DNA of 6,347 bases from an uncultured Lachnospiraceae bacterium (GCA_902796775.1 CADBQK010000391.1:1-6347), one strand, 5' to 3'; shown: positions 1 to 5,632, counted from the stretch's first letter. Translations and numbers: made by a program. Notes: a model not told the origin generated them from the letters alone.

Positions 1-1025
1 TATGTCTGGCATCTGCCGGCTGCGGCGGTTCGGGAAGCGGATCCGGGTCAGCGTCTTCAGCTGCATCTGCCGAAAGCGCGGCTGGCGGGGAGGAGAGTAC
101 ATCAGCAGAAAGTGCTCAGCAGGATACATCCCAGGCTGCAGCACAGGAAAGCAGGACCCTGAAGATCGGGGTACTGAAGATTGCGGACAGCTTTCCTTTA
201 TATGCTGCCCAGGCGGAAGGCCTCTTTGAGGAGAAAGGGCTGAATGTGGAGATCGTGGAGTTTTCGAGTGCCTCCGACCAGTCTGTTGCTTATGAAGCCG
301 GAGAGCTGGACGGGATGATGACGGATATGATCGTCCAGAGTCTGATCAATAAAGCTTCCGGTGAGGATGGGATGAAGGCAGTGGCCATGGCCTTTGGCGG
401 GACACCTGAAGAAGGGCGTTTTCTTGTGATATCCACACCGGATGCAGGTATTGAGGAACCGGCAGATCTGACCGGGAAAAAGATCGGGATCTCTGAGAAT
501 ACAATGATGGAGTATCTGGTCACAAGCTATTTGGAAGATCTGGGTGTTGATCTTGCCGAGGTCGAGCTTGTCAATATTCCAAAACTGACTCTGCGCCTTG
601 ACTCTGTTATGGAAGGCAGTGATATCCAGGCGGCGATCCTGCCGGATCCCCTGGCAATTGAGGCTGAAAACCGCGGATGTCCGACCGTGATCGATGACAC
701 CCAGCTTGGGAAAAACTACTCTCAGAGCGTGATTACGCTTCGGAGCAAGATCTGCGAGCAGGAGCCGGAGATCAGGGATGCCTTTCTGGATGCCTACAAT
801 GAGGCAATCGACAGGATCGATGCCGAGCCGGACAGCTTTGAAGAACTGTTCTATGAAAAAGCGAATGTAGCCGATGCCCTGCATGGAATCTATACGGTTC
901 CTTCCTATACTTCTCACTGTGTGCCGACGGAAGAGGAAGTAGCAAAGATCCAGGACTGGATGGTAGGAAAAGGGCTGCTGGATGAGGCTTTTTCCTACGG
1001 GGATATCGTACAGCCTCAGGAATAG
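1..1025 (+). CDS. ABC transporter solute-binding lipoprotein, NitT/TauT (NMT1-like) class, 5' end missing
   Basis: The reading frame is open from base 3 to the TAG at 1023-1025, and the true start lies before the window. The first visible residues (CLASAGCGGSGS) look like the end of a lipoprotein signal peptide. The Cys at 21-23 would be the lipidated residue, giving a mature chain of about 334 residues. A Ser/Ala/Gly/Glu-rich linker of roughly 45 residues follows. The folded domain then begins at TLKIGVLKIADSFPLYAAQ, a typical opening of periplasmic-binding-protein-like NitT/TauT/SsuA proteins, with AEGLFEEKGLNVEIVEF close behind. ADLTGKKIGIS and AAILPDPLAIEAENRG further on are also typical of the family. 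By family knowledge it captures a small molecule outside the membrane and delivers it to the permease; the substrate is unknown. The lipobox has Ser rather than the usual Leu at -3. The permease gene follows after 128 bases. No promoter is visible because the start is missing. Confidence 0.88.
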   Translation, partial: CLASAGCGGSGSGSGSASSAASAESAAGGEESTSAESAQQDTSQAAAQESRTLKIGVLKIADSFPLYAAQAEGLFEEKGLNVEIVEFSSASDQSVAYEAGELDGMMTDMIVQSLINKASGEDGMKAVAMAFGGTPEEGRFLVISTPDAGIEEPADLTGKKIGISENTMMEYLVTSYLEDLGVDLAEVELVNIPKLTLRLDSVMEGSDIQAAILPDPLAIEAENRGCPTVIDDTQLGKNYSQSVITLRSKICEQEPEIRDAFLDAYNEAIDRIDAEPDSFEELFYEKANVADALHGIYTVPSYTSHCVPTEEEVAKIQDWMVGKGLLDEAFSYGDIVQPQE

Positions 1026-1051
1026 AGCCCGTGAAGCTGCTAAGAAAAGAT

Positions 1052-1088
1052 CCGGCTGCTTTCAGAGAAGCTGTCAGCGAAAAGCCGG
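1052..1088 (+). other. Intercistronic hairpin between binding-protein and permease genes
   Basis: CCGGCT (1052-1057) can pair with AGCCGG (1083-1088). The stem continues after a two-base bulge with TTTC (1060-1063) against GAAA (1079-1082), leaving a 15-base loop. No T-run follows, so it is not an intrinsic terminator. Stems in this position, after a solute-binding-protein gene and before its permease, can stabilise the upstream message in other transporter operons. That role here is inference. Confidence 0.4.
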
Positions 1089-1127
1089 CAGTGATATTCA
1101 TTCATTGATATTACCATTCATATAAAC

Positions 1128-1157
1128 ATGAAAACAGAGAGTACGCAGTTAAAATGA
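1128..1157 (+). other. Possible 9-residue upstream ORF coupled to permease start
   Basis: An ATG at 1128 opens MKTESTQLK and stops at TGA 1155-1157, which overlaps the permease ATG at 1154 (ATGA). This overlap would allow translational coupling. No clear Shine-Dalgarno sequence precedes the ATG at 1128, so the ORF may be chance. Confidence 0.2.
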
Positions 1158-1918
1158 AACGAGACATGAGACATACGGCGGGACACACGGCAGCGAGTCT
1201 CGCCGTTATATTGCTGATCTGGTGGGCGGCATCTGCCTGTATGCAGAAGTATTTCCTGCCTGACCCGCCCCGGGTTTTTTCGGCGCTTGCAAAACTTCTT
1301 TCGCAGAAGGAAATCTGGCTTCATCTTTGGGCGAGTCTGCGCCGTCTGCTGCTGGGGACACTGTTTGGTCTTGCTTTTGCCGTACCCCTGGGGGTGGCAA
1401 TGGGAAGAATCCGGGCTGTGGATGAAATCCTGGGAGCTTTTTTCCGCTTTGTATATCCAATTCCCAAAGTGGTTTTTATGCCCATCATAGTCGTCATGCT
1501 GGGCATTGGGGATACAGCAAAGATCTTTCTGATTTTTATTGCCATCTTTTTTCAGATGACGATTATTATCAGGGACAGCGTAGCCTCACTGGATCAGGAG
1601 TTTTCCGAGATTATGATTGCCATGAAGGCCGCCCCATCGCAGACGCTGAAATGGCTGATCCTGCCGGGATGTCTGCCGGGGATCCTGACTGCGCTGAAAT
1701 CAACGCTGGGTACTTCAGTTGCCCTTCTGATGATCACGGAACTGTTTGCCTCTACTTCCGGGCTGGGATACTATATTATGAACTGCATGGACTCCCGGAA
1801 TTATCCGCAGATGTACGCAGGGATCGTACTTCTGGCCGTTATGAGCGCTCTGCTCTACGGGTTCATTGAGCTCATGGAAAGGTGGCTGTGCAGCTGGAAC
1901 TATTCCTATCGGGCATAA
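1154..1918 (+). CDS. ABC transporter permease, NitT/TauT/SsuC-like (BPD_transp_1)
   Basis: This is a 254-residue integral membrane protein, the normal length for SsuC/TauC-type permeases. Hydrophobic segments lie at about residues 13-29, 64-84, 103-117, 123-140, 185-200 and 222-240. The opening (WW near residue 23, then KYFLPDPPRVFSAL) and YPIPKVVFMPIIVVMLGIGD are hallmark stretches of this family. The cytoplasmic EAA loop that docks the ATPase is around residues 151-178, ending in LKWLILPGCLPGI; the usual loop glycine is replaced by Lys158. TSGLGYYIMN near residue 201 is also typical. It should form the channel for the substrate delivered by the upstream lipoprotein. The start at 1154 is the first ATG in frame. 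The ribosome binding site is weak (GAGAG about 13 bases upstream), so coupling to a short upstream ORF is possible. No ATPase gene follows; it is probably upstream of the window. Confidence 0.92.
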   Translation: MKRDMRHTAGHTAASLAVILLIWWAASACMQKYFLPDPPRVFSALAKLLSQKEIWLHLWASLRRLLLGTLFGLAFAVPLGVAMGRIRAVDEILGAFFRFVYPIPKVVFMPIIVVMLGIGDTAKIFLIFIAIFFQMTIIIRDSVASLDQEFSEIMIAMKAAPSQTLKWLILPGCLPGILTALKSTLGTSVALLMITELFASTSGLGYYIMNCMDSRNYPQMYAGIVLLAVMSALLYGFIELMERWLCSWNYSYRA

Positions 1919-1964
1919 ACCGGTGATTCTGATACTTGGCTAGAAGAAAGGGTATAATTATAAA

Positions 1965-2066
1965 ATGCAGGCAAAAGAAAGCAGGATCCCATATCAAACA
2001 CTGATCAATTTGTATCTGATGGAATGTGTTTCACAAAAGAAAAAATTACAGGTTACATTGGCATAA
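1965..2066 (+). pseudogene. C-terminal remnant of a ribbon-helix-helix (CopG/BrnA-like) antitoxin
   Basis: ATG 1965 to TAA 2064-2066 gives 33 residues. The core SRIPYQTLINLYLMEC is followed by VSQKKKLQ. From memory, the pattern (A)KE-x-x-IPYQTLIN-x-YL-x-x-C followed by a basic KKL tail matches the last helix and tail of CopG/BrnA-type antitoxins of Clostridia. The N-terminal DNA-binding strand and first helix are absent: the frame upstream is closed by TAG at 1941-1943 and contains only KKGYNYK. It is therefore most likely a truncated relic, since full antitoxins of this type are about 70-100 residues. AAAGGG at 1947-1952 lies 12 bases before the ATG, so a short peptide could still be made. 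No partner toxin is visible. The assignment rests on motif memory only. Confidence 0.5.
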
Positions 2067-2085
2067 AAATGCATGGTGTTATGAT
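2058..2085 (+). promoter_or_regulatory. Promoter-like sequence firing into the terminator
   Basis: TTGGCA (2058-2063) and TATGAT (2080-2085) are separated by 16 bases. Each matches the sigma-A consensus at 5 of 6 positions. A TG one base upstream of the -10 (TGTTATGAT) adds an extended -10. Transcription would start near 2092 and meet the hairpin terminator about 40 bases later. The -10 also sits in a dyad, GTGTTATG (2076-2083) with CATGACAC (2090-2097). Confidence 0.45.
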
Positions 2086-2095
2086 ATTGCATGAC

Positions 2096-2135
2096 ACAAA
2101 AAGGGAAGCCGGTCTTTTTACAGGCTTCCTTTTTT
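2096..2135. terminator. Bidirectional intrinsic terminator between convergent genes
   Basis: GGAAGCC (2104-2110) pairs with GGCTTCC (2123-2129) around a 12-base loop. A T-run (2130-2135) follows on the plus strand. The A-run at 2098-2102 supplies a T-run for minus-strand transcripts. It would end both the transporter operon and the leftward sensor operon. The stop codon of the minus-strand kinase gene (2118-2120) lies in the loop, so one stem arm codes for its last residues. Confidence 0.85.
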
Positions 2136-3611
2136 GTATGATGTATCTGGGAGCTGAAGCGTTAGCCTGAAAAACGGCTCACTTTGGATAGTCATCGTGC
2201 CGCCTGCACCCTCCGCGGTACGGCGCAGGGCACTGAGCCCTCCGCCTTCCTGAATCGGGCCGGCGGGAGGCTGGCCGTTGTTGATGATGGATATAAGAAG
2301 TCCTGCAGAGGGCAATGGATCCGCAGTAGACAGTAGCCCTGAAGAGGCTGCGCCATCTGCAGGATATTCTGAAAGCGGCTCGATTCGGACAGTTAGTTCA
2401 TTCCCCCTGGCATGGCGTACGGCGTTGGCCGCACATTGCTCGATGGCATAGGCAAGGATATCCCGGCCCGGGGAAGCAGCCGGGACTGCTCCTTCTATCC
2501 GGACTGTGACACCGATTCTGCGTGCCGTATGCATCGCTTCCCGGAAGGCGTCCGGCATGCCGCCCTGCTGTGCTTCCCTGATCAGGAAATGATTGTTGTA
2601 TTCCAGCAGCTGCAGCAGTTCTTCTTCATCCATATCTTCCGGATGATCCAGATAGTATCGTCCGGTCAGAAGGACATTGCCGATTTGGTTATGTACTGTC
2701 TGGCGGGCATTCATCGTTTCCCGGTCGCGAATCAGTTCTCTTTCCCGGATGCTGACGGCCCGCATCCTTTCCTGCACAGCTAGAAGATCCCGGTTTCTTT
2801 CCGCAATTTGTCTGGCACCCTCAAAAGGCTGCGTCATCTCCTGTGCAAGGATCTGGTCATATTTCCGGCCATCCGCCATGATCAGGCTTTTTGAAAAATG
2901 CCAGATTTCTCCCTGAGAGGTTCGGACAAGGTAAGTTTCTTCGGACTCCCTGACAGGAGTCTTTTCTTCATGATCTGTATGTGCTTTGCCGCATCTCTTA
3001 TTTTCACAGTCCTCGTATCCTTCGACAGTTTCCCTGTCTTTGCTAAGTCCTTCCAGATCTTCGTTCTTTTGCGTACGGCTTATTTCTTCAACACAATTCC
3101 AGAAAGACACTGCATCTGTCAGGGAGCCTCCTGTCAGCAGGCGGCATAATCCGGTCATTTTCAGATTCGTGAGCAGGACGGTTCCGTCCGGAGCGCTGAC
3201 GCAGATTGCTGCGGGCAGCAGATCCACAGCCTCCACGACTGCATCTGCGGAAAGATGGGTACGGCGGTACCGGTGCCGCTTCAGAAAAAATGCTATCAAG
3301 AAGGCGGCAGACAGGATCTCCGTACCTGCCCACACAACCCAGGGAACTGAAAAAAGCAGGGATTCAAAGTCGTAAAAGCTGCGCGGCCCATCTTGCACAT
3401 ACATCTCCGGACAGAAAAATCCGTCCAGAAGAATTACAAACAGGGCAAAGCCTGCCAGAAAATGGATAGCAGAAAACAGGATAACATGCAGCAGGTGCTT
3501 TTCTGTGAAAACAAGCAGCAGGACAAGCAGCTGCAGGGTCAGCAGGACGAGGGCAGCCAGCCATAGGAAATACCAGAGGGAAGTACCCTGCAGGGCCAGA
3601 TAGCCGGTCAT
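2118..3611 (-). CDS. Membrane sensor histidine kinase with PAS-like domain (catalytic partner)
   Basis: This is a 497-residue protein. Three membrane helices lie at about residues 13-35, 41-63 and 88-110. A PAS-like region runs from about 128 to 262 (VDLLPAAICVSAPDGTVLLTN, later GEIWHFSKSLIMADGRKYD). It is interrupted at about 178-226 by a charged insertion holding C202, C207, H211 and H214. A coiled helix (265-300) leads into the dimerisation segment VHNQIGNVLLTGRYYL, where His307 is the candidate phosphoacceptor. The HATPase has an N-box with Glu391 and Asn396 (EQCAANAVRHA), a G1-like INNG (443-446) and a G2-like EGGGLSALRR (455-464). A Ser/Ala/Pro-rich insert lies at about 411-437. The H-box has Asn after the His, and G1 has Asn where Asp is usual. 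The ATG overlaps the upstream sensor's stop by 4 bases and has a perfect AAAGGAGGTGG site. It probably phosphorylates the regulator at 5694. Confidence 0.87.
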   Translation of the reverse strand: MTGYLALQGTSLWYFLWLAALVLLTLQLLVLLLVFTEKHLLHVILFSAIHFLAGFALFVILLDGFFCPEMYVQDGPRSFYDFESLLFSVPWVVWAGTEILSAAFLIAFFLKRHRYRRTHLSADAVVEAVDLLPAAICVSAPDGTVLLTNLKMTGLCRLLTGGSLTDAVSFWNCVEEISRTQKNEDLEGLSKDRETVEGYEDCENKRCGKAHTDHEEKTPVRESEETYLVRTSQGEIWHFSKSLIMADGRKYDQILAQEMTQPFEGARQIAERNRDLLAVQERMRAVSIRERELIRDRETMNARQTVHNQIGNVLLTGRYYLDHPEDMDEEELLQLLEYNNHFLIREAQQGGMPDAFREAMHTARRIGVTVRIEGAVPAASPGRDILAYAIEQCAANAVRHARGNELTVRIEPLSEYPADGAASSGLLSTADPLPSAGLLISIINNGQPPAGPIQEGGGLSALRRTAEGAGGTMTIQSEPFFRLTLQLPDTSYKKGSL

Positions 3612-5269
3612 GATCTGCCACCTCCTTTCCAGACCCGCAAAGTCAGCTGTCCGTCTGCAAAGGTCTGTTCTGCAGCCAGCGGCAGACCGAACAGGCTGAT
3701 CGGGGAGGCAGTGTCCGACATGACCAGCATACCGTCTTTGGAGAGCCGGACAAACAGCTCTGTCGTCTGGCCGTACAGGCGCTCCAGAATGGCTTCACAG
3801 CAGTCATAGATCTGCACGGCCTCCTGCAGAGGACAGTCGGCATTCCCATTTACCGCCACGGAAGCGGACATCCCGCAGTAACCCAGGTAAAAAGCTGTTT
3901 CCTTCATGGCCTGCCCCAGCTCCTGCAGAGAAATGGTATCCTGCTGTGCCTGCAGGATGCAGAAATTCGCCTTTCGCTTTACGTAAGTCATCAGGACCAG
4001 GATCCTGGCTATGACATCCCGATACTCAGGGGTTCCGGGTTTTGCCTGTGAAAGAAGGAATGAGATCCTCTTCTGGATAGGATAAACCTCTTCTGACGCC
4101 TTTTCATACAGATGGGTGCGTTCCCGGATCCTCTCTCTTTCCCGAATCAGTTCCTGCTCCCGGCGGATGATATCATTTTCCAGGGAAAGGGTTTCGTTTA
4201 CCTGGAGCAGCTCTTCATGCAGCCTTCGAAGACGACTCTGATCTTCTGTATAAAAGACATATCCTCCATGCAAAGCCATCCCGGATAGACGGGTATCCGG
4301 ATCGAGAGATACTGGAGCCGACAGGGAATCCCGAAGCTGGTGCTCCTTACCGCTAAAGGGGACGGTGGTTCTGCAGACAGGATGGAAATGACGGTCGGTA
4401 ATCATTGCCGGCAGGGTCAGCCCCGCAAAAAAGCCGGCATAATTTTCATTATGAGGAATCAGGCGGTTTCGGATGCAAGCCTCAAAAACTCCCAGCATAC
4501 AGAAAATGTGGATCTCCGGCATTCTGTAGGGAAAGGGCAGAACGTGGATATTAAACTGGTTGTTCAAAAGCAGCAAGACTGCCCAGAGAAGGAAAAGGGA
4601 CAGCGGTGCAGCCAGCCTTCTTAGAGAGAAACTTTTTGCCATCCGGATCAAAAGCATGATCCCTGCCCCCATTGCAACAACGATCCATCCGTACATCAGA
4701 TAGAAAAAAGGCCCGTAGTGGTATGTGCCGCTTTCCACTGTAAAGGACGAGATCGGAACATCCGGGATATAGACCAGATGGTGCAAGTCATTGGTCAGAA
4801 ACAGTGCTGACAGAATGAGTGCAGGAAGCAGCACCAGGTGCTCACCTTCTCGGCCTGCACTGCTATCCTTACCTGCAATGACTGTGCCGGTTTTTCCGTA
4901 ACGGATCCGGATACAGACAGCCAGGAACAGAGCCGGGACCAGAGCAATCGGTATGTAATAGGCATAGACCAGGTAACGCATCAGCAAAGGAGCCTGGGCG
5001 ATCCGGTATTTATAGATCCGCAGGAGCAGGAAAAAGACCATCAGGGCTGCGGCCATGATTATGTAAGTCCTGGATTTTGACGGGAGCAGTCTGGCATACA
5101 GGGTTCGGATCCATAAAAGCAGCAGCCCTGTATAGATGAGAAAGGTCACGCAGCTGAAGAAAGTGACGAAAAACAGATGCGGGATCCATCCCAGCATACT
5201 GGTCACCCCTGCCAGAAGGAGCATACCGATAAACCATCCTGTATAAAGGCGCTGTCTGTCCAAATGCAT
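3608..5269 (-). CDS. Seven-helix membrane sensor with degenerate kinase domain (HisKA_7TM-like pseudokinase)
   Basis: This is a 553-residue protein when started at the ATG at 5269. Seven hydrophobic helices lie at about residues 9-27, 31-55, 68-85, 97-121, 145-160, 186-209 and 219-236. LTNDLHHLVY (158-167) and YHYGPFFYLMYGW resemble the 7TM sensor module of histidine kinases. A short PAS-like stretch (LTLPAMITDRHFHPVCRTTV, near 284-303) follows, then a long charged coiled coil (about 341-395). The C-terminal half occupies the place of a kinase, with LMTYVKRKANFCIL near 426-439. I see no H-box His (Tyr388 sits there when aligned to the downstream kinase), no N-box Asn, and no DxG or GxG loop. 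It is probably not a working kinase and more likely senses a signal and steers the kinase encoded next to it. It is the first gene of its operon. An alternative GTG start at 5276-5278 would add three residues, but the AGGGG site fits the ATG better. Confidence 0.82.
   Translation of the reverse strand: MHLDRQRLYTGWFIGMLLLAGVTSMLGWIPHLFFVTFFSCVTFLIYTGLLLLWIRTLYARLLPSKSRTYIIMAAALMVFFLLLRIYKYRIAQAPLLMRYLVYAYYIPIALVPALFLAVCIRIRYGKTGTVIAGKDSSAGREGEHLVLLPALILSALFLTNDLHHLVYIPDVPISSFTVESGTYHYGPFFYLMYGWIVVAMGAGIMLLIRMAKSFSLRRLAAPLSLFLLWAVLLLLNNQFNIHVLPFPYRMPEIHIFCMLGVFEACIRNRLIPHNENYAGFFAGLTLPAMITDRHFHPVCRTTVPFSGKEHQLRDSLSAPVSLDPDTRLSGMALHGGYVFYTEDQSRLRRLHEELLQVNETLSLENDIIRREQELIRERERIRERTHLYEKASEEVYPIQKRISFLLSQAKPGTPEYRDVIARILVLMTYVKRKANFCILQAQQDTISLQELGQAMKETAFYLGYCGMSASVAVNGNADCPLQEAVQIYDCCEAILERLYGQTTELFVRLSKDGMLVMSDTASPISLFGLPLAAEQTFADGQLTLRVWKGGGRS
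3618..3628 (-). promoter_or_regulatory. Strong ribosome binding site of the histidine kinase
   Basis: On the minus strand the bases read AAAGGAGGTGG, ending six bases before the ATG at 3611. The site is embedded in the last codons of the upstream sensor gene (WKGGGRS). With the ATGA overlap it predicts tightly coupled translation of the two sensor subunits. Confidence 0.85.
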
Positions 5270-5286
5270 AGTCCTCACCCCTCTCT
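5270..5286 (-). promoter_or_regulatory. Ribosome binding site deciding the sensor start
   Basis: On the minus strand AGGGG (5282-5278) stands 8 bases before ATG 5269, with GTGAGG between them as a second purine-rich match. For the alternative GTG start at 5278 the site would directly abut or overlap the codon, leaving no spacing. The ATG is therefore preferred. Confidence 0.6.
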
Positions 5287-5373
5287 ATTAAGCAGTTTTT
5301 CATCTTTCATATCCGTCTTACAGATGTAATCTATGTGGTTTTCTGCCTCCGCAAGACAGTTTTGTTATGGCAT

Positions 5374-5400
5374 ACAGGAGAGTATTTTAAGAATTCCTGT
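5374..5400. promoter_or_regulatory. Dyad ACAGGA-N15-TCCTGT in the sensor-operon leader
   Basis: Two perfect 6-base arms (5374-5379 and 5395-5400) have centres 21 bases apart, two helical turns. The site lies just downstream of the predicted start of the leftward transcript, so it could be an operator for a dimeric protein or a weak RNA hairpin. The function is inferred from position only. Confidence 0.35.
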
Positions 5401-5418
5401 TGATATTTTTTTATGTTA

Positions 5419-5447
5419 ACTATAGATGGGAAGATCTACCCTGTCAA
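5419..5447 (-). promoter_or_regulatory. Near-consensus sigma-A promoter of the sensor operon
   Basis: On the minus strand TTGACA (5447-5442) is a perfect -35. After exactly 17 bases comes TATAGT (5424-5419), which matches the -10 at 5 of 6 positions. Transcription would begin near 5412, giving a leader of about 140 bases before the ATG at 5269. It is the best promoter in the window. Confidence 0.8.
5428..5441. promoter_or_regulatory. Palindromic operator candidate within the promoter spacer
   Basis: GGGAAGATCTACCC has a perfect AGATCT core and GGG/CCC ends with one mismatched pair. It fills most of the spacer between the -35 and -10 of the leftward promoter. A protein bound there would be expected to block RNA polymerase. 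The binding protein is unknown; the adjacent response regulator is one candidate. Confidence 0.45.
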
Positions 5448-5506
5448 CCACCTGCCGAAGCGTTTTGCAGAATGATTACCACATCCTGTGTGCCGGAACC
5501 GGTTTC

Positions 5507-5532
5507 TTTTTTTTTACCCCCCGTTTGGGGGG
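5507..5532. repeat. Homopolymer tracts: T9, then C6-GTTT-G6 hairpin
   Basis: Nine T residues (5507-5515) are followed by A and then CCCCCC (5517-5522), GTTT and GGGGGG (5527-5532). The C and G runs form a 6-bp stem with a 4-base loop. The T-run precedes the stem on the plus strand, so it is not a terminator in either direction. The hairpin lies about 25 bases upstream of the regulator's -10. Confidence 0.6.
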
Positions 5533-5550
5533 ATGAAGTGTTTCGGGCAT

Positions 5551-5580
5551 TTCTGGTATAATGATAGAAACATCCCAGAA
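5551..5580 (+). promoter_or_regulatory. Extended -10 promoter of the response regulator, flanked by a dyad
   Basis: TGGTATAAT (5554-5562) is a perfect extended -10. No good -35 stands 16-18 bases upstream (TGAAGT at 5534-5539), which is usual for extended -10 promoters or activator-dependent ones. TTCTGG (5551-5556) and CCAGAA (5575-5580) are perfect inverted arms that bracket the -10 and the predicted start near 5568. Confidence 0.6.
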
Positions 5581-5632
5581 GGGGAAAATCAAAAGGCAAT
5601 AAAAGAAAGATGGAAGTCCCGGAGGGAAATAA

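Noticed and set aside
198..917. Long minus-strand open frame of 239 codons opposite the binding-protein gene
   Set aside because: It is the antisense shadow of a clearly recognisable coding sequence and shows no domain-like pattern or ribosome binding site.
1929..1958. CTGATA-N18-TATAAT as a promoter for the antitoxin fragment
   Set aside because: The -10 is perfect but the -35 is poor, and the predicted start would fall on the ATG itself. It is more likely AT-rich chance or decayed coding sequence.
2412..3469. Several plus-strand open frames of 80-129 codons opposite the kinase gene
   Set aside because: They mirror the kinase codons, are Cys/Ser/Arg-rich without domain logic, and lack ribosome binding sites.
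5276..5278. GTG as the start of the 7TM sensor
   Set aside because: The ribosome binding site would abut the codon with no spacing. The ATG nine bases later is better placed.
5497..5504. Palindrome AACCGGTT
   Set aside because: Eight bases only, with no clear relation to a promoter element; expected by chance at this length scale.
5517..5532. C6-GTTT-G6 stem as an intrinsic terminator
   Set aside because: The T-run lies upstream of the stem on the plus strand and gives an A-run after it on the minus strand, so neither direction fits.
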